The position numbers and the translations under genes are program-made. The notes beneath the pieces are model-generated. The model saw only the letters and a program-made list of their open reading frames with translations, ran no database searches and was not told the DNA's origin. From NCBI GenBank assembly GCA_900552255.1, contig URZF01000050.1, positions 1 through 8,644 on the forward strand: a stretch of 8,644 nt of DNA, in the 5' to 3' direction. Positions within the stretch are counted from its first letter, which is position 1; every line of letters starts with the position of its first letter. The stretch is from an uncultured Eubacteriales bacterium (GTDB lineage: Bacteria > Bacillota > Clostridia > Oscillospirales > CAG-272). Positions 1 through 8,354 of the stretch are shown here, piece by piece.

Positions 1-70
1 ACAAACTTATTTTCCCGCTATATTATTAAATCACGCAATTACGTAAAGTTAAAATTGAGGAGGAATTTTT

Positions 71-739
71 ATGGACCGCAATTTCGGAGCGGAAATCGAT
101 TCGCTCAAAACGGACATCGAGGAAATCAAAAAGCTGATGCGGGAAATCGTCGCAAAAGACGTCGACGGCATGATGGAAAGCATGGATACCGAGAACATAT
201 CCGACACGGTAAAACAGACCATACATACCGTGACCAAAGGGCAAATGCACCCCGATCCCTCTGTCAATGACATCATGGAAAAGCTGGAAAAAAGCTGTAA
301 AAGAGACAAAGACGACGGTGCGATCACCTATCTCGGGACATTCACATCGGGTGGCAGAACGGCAAAATGGATAAAAAACGAAATCCATGTCGCCCCCCTG
401 CTTGAACTGATCGAGAACAAAACCGCGGAAAAGGTCCTCATCTGCATCGGAAACGGAGACCGGCTGAATCTTCTGCTCTCCCTGCTAAAAAAACCGATGA
501 CCGTGGCACAGTTGGTCGAAGAATGCGGCTATCATTCCACCGGACAGGTATATCATCACTTAAAGCCGCTGCTTGCCGCCGATCTCGTTGCGGAAGACAG
601 AGAAAAGAAAGGCTGCTATGTCGTCCAGCCGCATCGCGTACAGGGCATCATCATGCTGCTCGCCGGCATCAGCGACATGTATGATCCGCGGCACGCGAAA
701 GGGACATGGGAGATCGAAGCGGACAACGCGGTCGAATAA
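71..739 (+). CDS. ArsR-like winged-helix DNA-binding protein
   Basis: This is a 222-residue protein, probably a cytoplasmic transcriptional regulator; its target and ligand are unknown. Residues about 8-30 are rich in charged residues with heptad-like spacing and could form a short coiled coil for oligomerisation. Residues about 120-195 resemble an ArsR-type winged helix. A first helix reads GNGDRLNLLLSLLKKP, followed by TVAQLVEECGYHSTGQVYHH, where the second helix of the pair would be the recognition helix. The run LKPLLAADLV then leads into a beta-wing around REKKGCYVV. The family usually has about 100 residues, so the roughly 115-residue N-terminal part is additional and I do not recognise it. 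No metal-binding cysteine pair typical of metal-sensing ArsR proteins is evident. The start is well supported: GAGGAGG at 57-63 sits 7 bases before the ATG. A TATATT-like -10 lies at 19-24, but its -35 would be off the window. The gene ends at a terminator shared with asnB. The winged-helix call is fairly sure; the specific role is not. Confidence 0.8.
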   Translation: MDRNFGAEIDSLKTDIEEIKKLMREIVAKDVDGMMESMDTENISDTVKQTIHTVTKGQMHPDPSVNDIMEKLEKSCKRDKDDGAITYLGTFTSGGRTAKWIKNEIHVAPLLELIENKTAEKVLICIGNGDRLNLLLSLLKKPMTVAQLVEECGYHSTGQVYHHLKPLLAADLVAEDREKKGCYVVQPHRVQGIIMLLAGISDMYDPRHAKGTWEIEADNAVE

Positions 740-762
740 AATACCGATGAGATATGGATTCA

Positions 763-798
763 AAAAAGAGGAAAACACCTTGGTGTTTTCCTCTTTTT
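763..798. terminator. Bidirectional intrinsic terminator
   Basis: A perfect inverted repeat has arms at 763-779 and 782-798 and a 2-base centre. The core is GAGGAAAACACC against GGTGTTTTCCTC, flanked by A5 on one side and T5 on the other. Read on either strand it gives a hairpin followed by a U-run, so it can end both the upstream winged-helix gene (+) and asnB (-), which converge here. Confidence 0.9.
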
Positions 799-852
799 GT
801 CCCGATAAAATCCGGCGCATCTCATGATGCGGCGAAATCCCATATCATTCTT

Positions 853-2436
853 TCAGGTCCCGCTTGCTCCATAATTGGAGAGCACGCGCGCGGACGGATC
901 GTTCACATCGCAGCCGCGCCACATCTTGTTCGGCATCCAAAAATCCGCCACCATCTCCGCCTGTCCGAGATAATACCGCTCGAACAGCTCGCGGTAAAGC
1001 AGCGATTCCTTTGTAAACGGCTGCGCAAAGGAATATCTCTTCCGCTTTTCCTCAAATTCCGCGTCGGTATACTTCTCCTCGGCATATTCCTTGAGATCGT
1101 CCACCATCGAGTGCCCGACCGCGTCGGAAAACGCCGCCTTTTCCCGCATCAGGATATCCTGCGGCAGATAATCGCCCTCAAATGCACGGCGCAGGAGATA
1201 TTTTCCCTTGCCGTAAATGTTCATTTTCTTCGCGGGATCGATGCTCATGACATATTTGACAAAATCGAGATCCCCGAACGGCACGCGCGCTTCCAGCGAA
1301 TTTGCCGAAATGCAGCGGTCGGCGCGCAGTACGTCGTACATATAAAGCTCGCGCAGACGCTTTTCCGCCTCCCGTTGAAATTCCGCAGGCGAGGGCGCGA
1401 AATCCGTATATTTATAGCCGAAAAGCTCGTCTGAAATCTCGCCTGTGAGCAGAACGCGGATATCCGTCGTCTCATGGATCGCCCGACAGATGAGATACAT
1501 GCCTATACTGGCGCGGATGGTCGTGATGTCATAGGTGCCGAGAATCGACACGACCGTCGGAAGCGCCGCCAGCACATCCTCTCTCGTGATATAGATTTCC
1601 GTATGCTCCGAGCCGATATGATCCGCCACCTGCTTTGCATATTTCAAATCGATGGCGTCCGTGCTCATGCCGACGGCGAAGGTACGGATCGGCTTTTTCA
1701 GGATTTTCGCAGAAACCGCGCATACAAGCGAGGAATCCAGTCCGCCGCTGAGAAGAAAGCCGAGCGGCGCGTCGGAATCAAGACGCTTTTCAATGCCGCG
1801 CGTGAGCTTCTCCCGAATATTTTTGCAGATGGTATCGAGGTCATCGTAACAAACGGCGTCCACCCGCTCGATTTGCCTATAAGAGACAAATTTTTCCCCG
1901 TCGTAGTAATGCCCAGGCGGGAACGGCATCACCTTATCGCAGATCGGCACGAGGTTTTTCGCTTCCGATGCAAAGATGATTTCGCCCCGCGCCGTATATC
2001 CGTAGAACAGCGGACGGATCCCGATCGGGTCGCGCGCCGCGATTATCTTTTTTTCCCTTGCGTCATATAAAATCATGGCAAATTCCGCGTCGAGCATGCC
2101 GAACATCGCCGCGCCGTATTCTCGGTAAAGCGGCAGCAGAATCTCGCAGTCGGAGCCGGAGCGAAATAAATATCCCTTTGCCGCAAGCTCCTCTTTCAGA
2201 GGACGGAAGCCGTAAATTTCCCCATTGCAGACGACGGCGTCGCCGTCCAGCGTGAACGGCTGCATGCCGCTTTCCTCCATACCCATGATGGCAAGCCGGT
2301 GAAACCCGAGAAAGCCGCCCGAGGGGAGCGGACAGACCCTCGACATATCCGGTCCGCGCGAGACCGTTTTTTCAAAGCCCTCTTTAAATTTCTCCAGCGA
2401 AAGCCCGCTGCCGATATAACCCATAATCGAACACAT
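853..2436 (-). CDS. asnB: Asparagine synthetase, glutamine-hydrolysing (AsnB)
   Basis: This 527-residue cytoplasmic enzyme makes asparagine from aspartate, ATP and glutamine. The N-terminal class II amidotransferase domain (about 2-190) begins MCSIMGYIG, so Cys2 becomes the N-terminal nucleophile after Met removal. RGPD (27-30), CNGEIYG (70-76) and SGSDCEIL (93-100) are its glutamine-site motifs. The synthetase domain (about 205-500) has the ATP pyrophosphatase loop SGGLDSS (230-236), LLTGEISDELFGYKY (329-343; TGEISDELFG replaces the more usual SGEGADELFG), EARVPF (382-387) and REKAAFSDAVG (431-441), all as in bacterial AsnB. The frame stays open to a TTG at 2460, but the ATG at 2436 is the true start: it puts Cys at position 2 and has AAGGA at 2444-2448, 7 bases upstream. 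Length is normal and no catalytic residue is missing. Expression should be governed by the Asn T-box just upstream. The gene probably also receives read-through from glnN, whose product supplies its glutamine. Confidence 0.96.
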   Translation of the reverse strand: MCSIMGYIGSGLSLEKFKEGFEKTVSRGPDMSRVCPLPSGGFLGFHRLAIMGMEESGMQPFTLDGDAVVCNGEIYGFRPLKEELAAKGYLFRSGSDCEILLPLYREYGAAMFGMLDAEFAMILYDAREKKIIAARDPIGIRPLFYGYTARGEIIFASEAKNLVPICDKVMPFPPGHYYDGEKFVSYRQIERVDAVCYDDLDTICKNIREKLTRGIEKRLDSDAPLGFLLSGGLDSSLVCAVSAKILKKPIRTFAVGMSTDAIDLKYAKQVADHIGSEHTEIYITREDVLAALPTVVSILGTYDITTIRASIGMYLICRAIHETTDIRVLLTGEISDELFGYKYTDFAPSPAEFQREAEKRLRELYMYDVLRADRCISANSLEARVPFGDLDFVKYVMSIDPAKKMNIYGKGKYLLRRAFEGDYLPQDILMREKAAFSDAVGHSMVDDLKEYAEEKYTDAEFEEKRKRYSFAQPFTKESLLYRELFERYYLGQAEMVADFWMPNKMWRGCDVNDPSARVLSNYGASGT

Positions 2437-2480
2437 AACAAAATCCTTTCCCGACGCCAAGCGCCGTACAAAATAATGGC

Positions 2481-2735
2481 ATTATAAAAATACAGCCGCC
2501 CTCCTACCTTTATAATAGGACGAGCGGCTGTACCCGTGGTGCCACCTATTTTGCTTCTCACAAAGGGTTCAAGAAAACCCCGTCCGGCTTTACGCCCGGA
2601 AATCGGCGCCCATACTCACCTTATCGGCTTTCCGTTTGCAGCTCCGAAGTGTTCGTTCGCGCAGTCTGCCGGCACGGATTTCACCGTCCCGCGCTCTCTT
2701 TGCAGCAGGGTCTGCGTTACTTTTCTCCATCATCG
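2481..2735 (-). promoter_or_regulatory. T-box leader, tRNA-Asn specific, upstream of asnB
   Basis: This cis-acting RNA reads through asnB only when tRNA-Asn is uncharged. Reading the minus strand, Stem I opens with the AGTA-type loop-E sequence (2718-2721), followed by CGCAG (2712-2716), which pairs with CTGCG (2660-2664). The 3' side of the specifier loop then reads CGAACGAACA, and the second AAC (2651-2653, followed by A) is the likely Asn specifier. A distal AGAGAG run is also present. The antiterminator is canonical: AATAGG (2545-2550), the seven-base bulge TGGCACC (2538-2544) and ACGGG (2533-2537), pairing with CTCGT (2520-2524) and CCTATT (2514-2519). The bulge is UGGN with N = C, which would pair with a G discriminator base, as in bacterial tRNA-Asn. 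It is mutually exclusive with the terminator at 2484-2532. The first AAC (2655-2657) is an alternative specifier with the same meaning. Confidence 0.93.
2484..2532 (-). terminator. T-box-controlled intrinsic terminator
   Basis: On the minus strand TACAGCCGC (2524-2532) pairs perfectly with GCGGCTGTA (2491-2499), and TTTTTATAAT follows at once. An inner CCTA/TAGG pairing extends the hairpin. The 5' arm lies in the apical loop of the T-box antiterminator and shares C2524 with it, so the two folds compete. Because no other terminator is visible after glnN, this site probably also ends glnN transcripts when tRNA-Asn is charged. Confidence 0.9.
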
Positions 2736-2760
2736 CTTTTGATTCGGTTTTGTTCAAAGT

Positions 2761-4851
2761 TTATCTCACGCCGAACAGCAGATCGCCGTATGTAGGATAC
2801 GGCCAAAATTCGGCGCTTGTAATGCACTCAGCGCTGTCCACCGTAGCGCGCAGAGACTGCATCTTCGGAATGACGTCGGATTCAAATGCCTTCGCCGCTT
2901 CAAGGCTGTCGGAAATTCCCTTGACAGACGCGATCGCGTCCTCCAAAATCTGAACGCCCTCATATATCACGTCCGTATAAGCGGAGAGCTTCTCGAGCGT
3001 TTTGGTTTCATAAAGGCACTTGACATCCGCCGCCGCTGTTTTCTTCGCGATGGTCCTGCCGAGCTTTTCCCCATATGCGCTGAGCGCCGGCAGAATATCG
3101 CGGTTGACCATATCGACCATGGTGAGCGCCTCGATGTTGACCACTTTCGTATAGGATTCGAGCATGATCTCATATCTCGCATGAAGCTCCCTCTCGCTGA
3201 ACACCTTGTGCTTGCAGAAGAGCGATACGTTCTTTTCCGCGAGCAGATACGGGATCGCGTCGGGGGTCGTTTTCAGGTTGAGCAGACCGCGGCTTTCCGC
3301 CTCTTTGATCCATGCCTCGTCATAGCCGTTGCCGTTGAAGATGATCCTCTTGTGCTCGCTGATCGTTTTCACGATCAGGTTGTGCAGCTCCGTCTCAAAA
3401 TTGTCGGCAGCTTCCAGCGTATCCGCAAATTCGCAAAGCTCCTCGGCGACCGCCGTATTGAGTATGGTGTTGCAGTCCGAAACGGACGAGGACGAGCCGA
3501 GCATGCGAAATTCAAATTTATTGCCGGTGAAAGCGAACGGGGAGGTTCTGTTCCTATCCGTCGTATCCTTCGGGAACTTGGGAAGAACGTGAACGCCGAC
3601 GCGCATGAGCGTCTTTTCCTTCGCACTGTATGCGGTTTCCTTTTCGATCGCTTCAAGAACGGCGGTCAGCTCGTCGCCGAGGAACATGGAGACCACGGCG
3701 GGCGGCGCTTCGTTGGCGCCGAGACGGTGATCGTTGCCGGCGGAGGCCACGGACACGCGGAGCAGATCCTGATATTCGTCGACCGCCTTGATGACGGCGC
3801 ACAGGAAAAGCAGGAACTGTGCATTCTCATAGGGCGTCTCTCCGGGATTGAGCAGGTTCACGCCGGTATTCGTCGAAATCGACCAGTTGTTGTGCTTGCC
3901 GCTCCCGTTCACGCCGGCGAACGGCTTCTCGTGAAGCAGACAGACCATGCCGTGCTTCTTCGCGATCTTCTGCATCAACTCCATGGAAAGCTGGTTGTGG
4001 TCGGCGGCGATATTGGTCGTCGTAAAGATCGGAGCAAGCTCATGCTGCGCGGGCGCCACTTCGTTGTGCTCGGTTTTGGCGTATACGCCGAGCTTCCAAA
4101 GCTCCTCGTTGAGCTCCTTCATGAAAGCCGCGACGCGTGGCTTGATCGCGCCGAAGTAATGGTCGTCGAGCTCCTGCCCCTTCGGGGAACGGGAGCCGAA
4201 CAGCGTCCTGCCCGCGTAAATCAGGTCGGGACGCTTGTCGAAGCCGTCTTTATCCACAAGGAAATATTCCTGCTCGGGACCGACCGTCGTCTTGACCGAG
4301 GTAACGTCCTCATTGCCGAACAGCTTCAATACACGAAGCGCCTGACGGTTGATGGCCTCCATCGAACGGAGCAGAGGCGTTTTTTTGTCGAGCGCCTCTC
4401 CGCTGTAAGAGCAGAACGCGGTCGGGATACAGAGCACGCCGTCCTTTACAAACGCATACGAGGTAGGATCCCAAGCGGTGTAGCCTCTCGCCTCAAAGGT
4501 GGCGCGCAGTCCGCCGGACGGGAAAGAGGAAGCGTCCGGTTCGCCCTGAACCAGCTCCTTGCCTGAAAACTCCATAATCACCCTGTCGCTGCCGTCGGGA
4601 GAAATGAAGCTGTCGTGTTTTTCGGCCGTGACGCCGGTCAAGGGCTGAAACCAATGGGTAAAATGCGTCGCGCCCAGCTCTACCGCCCAGTCTTTCATCG
4701 CGGTGGCGACAACGTTCGCCACACCGATATCAAGGCTTCTGCCGTCCTTGATGGTGCGCACCATCGCCTTATAGGTCTCCTTTGGCAAGCGCGCTCTCAT
4801 CGTCGTATCGTCGAAAACATAAGAGCCGAACATCTCAGGAACTGTCTTCAT
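2761..4851 (-). CDS. glnN: Glutamine synthetase, type III (GlnN)
   Basis: This 696-residue cytoplasmic enzyme condenses glutamate, ammonia and ATP to glutamine. Type III enzymes run to about 700 residues and differ strongly from the roughly 450-residue GlnA type I, so the length fits. Recognisable blocks are [19 protein letters not shown] (about 65-83), [20 protein letters not shown] (110-129, a type III signature), the metal-site block [10 protein letters not shown] (191-200), [18 protein letters not shown] (259-276), [12 protein letters not shown] (313-324) and the later [19 protein letters not shown]. The frame is open back to 5103, but that extension crosses the promoter and leader. The ATG at 4851 has GGGAGG ending 5 bases upstream and begins the family-typical MKTVPEMFG. 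Transcription starts from a perfect consensus promoter at 5011-5039 and must pass an intrinsic terminator in the leader. The divergently encoded ANTAR protein is the obvious candidate to control that step. Downstream, the T-box of asnB begins about 25 bases after the stop. The symbol glnA is often used for this family too. Confidence 0.96.
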   Translation of the reverse strand: MKTVPEMFGSYVFDDTTMRARLPKETYKAMVRTIKDGRSLDIGVANVVATAMKDWAVELGATHFTHWFQPLTGVTAEKHDSFISPDGSDRVIMEFSGKELVQGEPDASSFPSGGLRATFEARGYTAWDPTSYAFVKDGVLCIPTAFCSYSGEALDKKTPLLRSMEAINRQALRVLKLFGNEDVTSVKTTVGPEQEYFLVDKDGFDKRPDLIYAGRTLFGSRSPKGQELDDHYFGAIKPRVAAFMKELNEELWKLGVYAKTEHNEVAPAQHELAPIFTTTNIAADHNQLSMELMQKIAKKHGMVCLLHEKPFAGVNGSGKHNNWSISTNTGVNLLNPGETPYENAQFLLFLCAVIKAVDEYQDLLRVSVASAGNDHRLGANEAPPAVVSMFLGDELTAVLEAIEKETAYSAKEKTLMRVGVHVLPKFPKDTTDRNRTSPFAFTGNKFEFRMLGSSSSVSDCNTILNTAVAEELCEFADTLEAADNFETELHNLIVKTISEHKRIIFNGNGYDEAWIKEAESRGLLNLKTTPDAIPYLLAEKNVSLFCKHKVFSERELHARYEIMLESYTKVVNIEALTMVDMVNRDILPALSAYGEKLGRTIAKKTAAADVKCLYETKTLEKLSAYTDVIYEGVQILEDAIASVKGISDSLEAAKAFESDVIPKMQSLRATVDSAECITSAEFWPYPTYGDLLFGVR

Positions 4852-4864
4852 CGTAACCTCCCGT

Positions 4865-4880
4865 CCGCCGGAACCGGCGG
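4865..4880 (-). other. Short GC hairpin beside the glnN ribosome binding site
   Basis: On the minus strand CCGCCG, loop GTTC, CGGCGG forms a perfect 6-bp stem. It ends about 5 bases before the GGGAGG ribosome binding site of glnN. No U-run follows, so it is not a terminator. It may stabilise the leader or insulate the ribosome binding site from upstream structure; there is no direct evidence for either role. Confidence 0.5.
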
Positions 4881-4944
4881 CCTTATATAAATTTACAATT
4901 TTGACACGCAGCATTCCCGTAGCATCTTTTATGGGGAAACGCAT

Positions 4945-4988
4945 AAAATAAAAAGAGGCGCAAGCGAACCCTGATTCGCCTGACGCCT
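4945..4988 (-). terminator. Leader terminator (attenuator) of glnN
   Basis: Reading the minus strand, AGGCG (4984-4988), a bulged T (4983) and CAGGCGAA (4975-4982) pair with TTCGCTTG (4961-4968) and CGCCT (4956-4960). This gives a 13-bp stem with one G-U pair and a six-base loop, TCAGGG. The tract CTTTTTATTTT follows. The hairpin lies about 15 bases into the predicted transcript and about 100 bases before the glnN start codon, with no reading frame to end, so it is an attenuator rather than a gene-end terminator. ANTAR proteins act by preventing such terminators from forming, and one is encoded next door. The usual ANTAR target is a pair of hairpins with six-base loops carrying A at position 1 and G at position 4. 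This loop has G4 but U1, and I could not find a clear partner hairpin. Confidence 0.85.
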
Positions 4989-5010
4989 TTGTCAAAAACA
5001 ATATAGGCGT

Positions 5011-5039
5011 ATTATACTCCAAGCCGGAAAGGTTGTCAA
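5011..5039 (-). promoter_or_regulatory. Sigma-A promoter of glnN
   Basis: On the minus strand there is a -35 TTGACA (5034-5039), a 17-base spacer and a -10 TATAAT (5011-5016). Both hexamers match consensus exactly. The predicted transcript start is near 5004, giving a leader of about 150 bases. An A/T-tract block (5040-5080) just upstream may act as an UP element and is shared with the divergent promoter. Confidence 0.92.
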
Positions 5040-5080
5040 GAGATTTTTTAAAAAATTTTGAACAAATTTTTTTTAGAGCC

Positions 5081-5110
5081 TTGACAAGGCAAAGCCGCGT
5101 CATTTATAAT
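5081..5110 (+). promoter_or_regulatory. Sigma-A promoter of the ANTAR gene
   Basis: There is a -35 TTGACA at 5081-5086, an 18-base spacer and a -10 TATAAT at 5105-5110. Both hexamers match consensus. The predicted transcript start is near 5117, leaving an untranslated leader of about 110 bases. It is divergent from the glnN promoter, with 41 bases between the two -35 hexamers. Confidence 0.88.
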
Positions 5111-5228
5111 GTTGATATTATTTTTATTTTGCGCCTTTTGTCGAAACCGACCGCATCCGTTACGGAAAGATACGTCGATCAGCGAAACAGAGAGTCAAAG
5201 AAAGGAATCCGAGAGAGGTATGGAAAAA

Positions 5229-5816
5229 ATGAGCCCGTCGGAAATACACGCGCCAAGCGTCCTTATCGTATCCGGCTCCGAAAAAGGCATCGAATATTTT
5301 GAAGAGCTTGCAGGACCGAGCTTCAGCCAAGTCGTCCACGCGCAAAGCGCGGCAGAAGCGGCAGAGCTTGTCACGCATACGCCGTTCGACGTCGTCATCG
5401 TGAATGCGCCGCTTGCCGACGAGCTTGGCGACGGCTTCGCCGTCCGATGCACGGAAAACAGCTATGCCGGCGTCCTTCTGCTCATCAAGGCCGAGCTTTG
5501 GGACACCGCGGCCGCCGCAGCGGAAAACGCGGGCGTGCTGGTTCTTGCAAAGCCCGCCGGAAAGGGCGCCATTCAAAGCGCCGTAAAACTTGCCTGCGCC
5601 GTCGGCAGACGGCTGTTCAAGGCGCAAAGCAAGGCGGACACCCTCAAATCCAAGATGGATGAGCTGAAAACCGTGAACCGAGCAAAATGGCTGCTCATCG
5701 GCAAGCTCGGCATGAACGAGGCGGATGCGCACCGCTATATTGAAAAGCTCGCCATGGATACGCGTCAAACGCGCCGTGAAATCGCGGAAAGCGTCATCAA
5801 GACATACGAAAATTAA
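5229..5816 (+). CDS. ANTAR-domain antitermination regulator with degenerate receiver
   Basis: This 195-residue protein of the AmiR/NasR/NitR type probably binds nascent RNA and blocks terminator formation. Residues about 10-125 have the alternating beta/alpha pattern of a response-regulator receiver. The acidic pair after the first strand is replaced by Ser-Gly (VLIVSGSEKG, 11-20), and the phosphoacceptor Asp by Asn59 (FDVVIVNAPL, 53-62). The switch Thr is also absent, while the Lys of VLAKP (105-109) remains. A linker helix (about 130-150) could form a coiled coil, leading into the three-helix ANTAR domain (about 150-192) with AKWLLIGKLGMNEADAHRYI and LAMDTRQTRREIAESVI, which carry the family's conserved A, NE, A, AM and IA positions. 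The start is chosen for GAGAGAGG 10 bases upstream. ATG at 5220 is possible but overlaps that sequence. The frame's first ATG (5109) lies in the -10 box. It is divergent from glnN, which has a leader terminator, and a clostridial precedent (NitR next to glnA) makes glnN the likely target. Confidence 0.9.
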   Translation: MSPSEIHAPSVLIVSGSEKGIEYFEELAGPSFSQVVHAQSAAEAAELVTHTPFDVVIVNAPLADELGDGFAVRCTENSYAGVLLLIKAELWDTAAAAAENAGVLVLAKPAGKGAIQSAVKLACAVGRRLFKAQSKADTLKSKMDELKTVNRAKWLLIGKLGMNEADAHRYIEKLAMDTRQTRREIAESVIKTYEN

Positions 5817-5835
5817 GGATTTCATGAAAAAATAA

Positions 5836-7479
<1,644 letters not shown>

Positions 7480-7491
7480 ATTGATTCAGTC

Positions 7492-7529
7492 AAAAGCCCG
7501 GTGAAACATGTTTCATCGGGTTTTCTTTT
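7492..7529 (+). terminator. Intrinsic terminator of pyrG
   Basis: CCCGGTGAAA pairs with TTTCATCGGG (one G-U pair) around the loop CATG (7507-7510). The stem is extended at its base by AAAAG against TTTT, and TTTTCTTTT follows. It starts 12 bases after the pyrG stop and ends about 10 bases before the first repeat unit. Confidence 0.92.
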
Positions 7530-7538
7530 ACAAAATAT

Positions 7539-7948
7539 GTGCCGCTGGGAAGCCTGTGCCCGCAGGCGCAAGGCGCGCGCCGTATGAGCGCCCGCCGGTG
7601 CGATGTCAACAAAAACGGCGGCGATTGACGGATCACGCGAACGAAGCGAGCGTGGATGCCGTCTTTCATAGCCGCCACCGAACCGCTGCCGGTCGCACAA
7701 ACGATCGAACGGGACGTTCGCGGTTTCTTTTCGTTCTTTTCTTGTGCGGACAAGAAAAGAACACGTTTCTCCTTTGCCAAGGAGAAGAATATGTCGTTTT
7801 CTCACCGACGAGAAAACGACGAAAAGAGTCGCCGAGACTCCCGTCTCGGACTCTCATGCTTCTGCTGAGAAGCGTATACCCACGGCTCGAAGGTGTTGCA
7901 GTGCTCGCGGGGCTCGCACAGGCCACCATTCGCCGTGCGGAGGGATCT
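7539..7948. repeat. Hairpin-rich tandem repeat, unit 1
   Basis: This is the first of three head-to-tail copies of a 406-410 bp unit that I do not recognise. It carries ordered hairpins. One is a nested stem GGCGGC (7617-7622)/GCCGCC (7671-7676) enclosing GACGG/CCGTC and CACGC/GCGTG. Next comes CGAACG (7706-7711)/CGTTCG (7715-7720). A 13-bp GTTCTTTTCTTGT/ACAAGAAAAGAAC hairpin (7733-7762) follows, then TTCTCCTT/AAGGAGAA (7767-7786) and GTCGTTTTCTC/GAGAAAACGAC (7793-7820). The last fixed one is CCGAGAC/GTCTCGG (7832-7849). A variable hairpin closed by CACGG/CCGTG (7881-7937) ends the unit. Frames are open on both strands but carry no protein family, ribosome binding site or consistent coding signal. 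No promoter was found. Confidence 0.9.
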
Positions 7949-8354
7949 GTGCGACTGGAAACTCCGTGCCCGCAGGCGCAAGGCGCGCGCCGTGTGAGCC
8001 ACTCCGGTGCGATGCTTGCGAAAGGGGCGGCGGTTGACGGATCACGCGAACGAAGTGAGCGTGGACGCCGTCTTTCATAGCCGCCATCGAACCGCTGCCG
8101 GCCGCACAAATGGTCAAGCCGGAGGTTTGCGGCTTCTTTTCGTTCTTTTCTTGTCCGAACAAGAAAAGAACATGTTTCTCCTTTGCCAAGGAGAAGATAT
8201 GTGCTTTTCTCACTGAGGAGAAAAGCACCAAAAGACTCACCGAGACTCCGTCTCGGACTCTCATCGTGCTGCTGAGAAGCGCATATACACGGCTCCCAAC
8301 AGACGGAACCGCGCATCTACGTGCGCTCTCCGTCATTCGCCGTGCGGGAATTGA
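7949..8354. repeat. Hairpin-rich tandem repeat, unit 2
   Basis: This copy has the same order of hairpins as unit 1: nested GGCGGC/GCCGCC (8026-8085), CAAGCC/GGTTTG (8115-8129), the identical 13-bp pyrimidine/purine stem (8142-8171) with loop CCGA, GTGCTTTTCTC/GAGAAAAGCAC (8201-8228) and CCGAGAC/GTCTCGG (8240-8256). A CACGG/CCGTG-closed hairpin (8288-8344) encloses GACGG/CCGTC and GCGCA/TGCGC. Where arms differ from unit 1, the partner strand has usually changed to match. The short GCCTG/CAGGC hairpin near the start of unit 1 is disrupted here. No gene is supported. Confidence 0.9.

Noticed and set aside
2437..2460. TTG start of asnB at 2460
   Set aside because: It would bury the catalytic Cys, which must be residue 2, and it would place the ribosome binding site inside the gene.
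2740..2760. Promoter TTGAAC with GATGAT just upstream of the T-box
   Set aside because: The -10 matches only 4 of 6 positions and would start transcription inside Stem I, removing the 5' arm that the T-box needs.
3181..4566. 461-residue frame antisense to glnN
   Set aside because: It is a shadow of the glutamine synthetase gene with low-complexity, Arg/Val/Glu-rich translation and no family match.
4852..5010. Glutamine-sensing riboswitch in the glnN leader
   Set aside because: I could not find the conserved core of the known glutamine riboswitches. The leader is explained more simply by an intrinsic attenuator next to an ANTAR gene.
4852..5103. 84-residue N-terminal extension of the glutamine synthetase frame to 5103
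   Set aside because: It runs through the glnN promoter, the leader terminator and the ribosome binding site. The ATG at 4851 has a good ribosome binding site and gives the family-typical start and length.
5109..5228. Upstream start of the ANTAR gene at 5109
   Set aside because: That ATG overlaps the -10 box of the gene's own promoter, so it cannot be in the transcript. The extra residues also have no receiver-like pattern.
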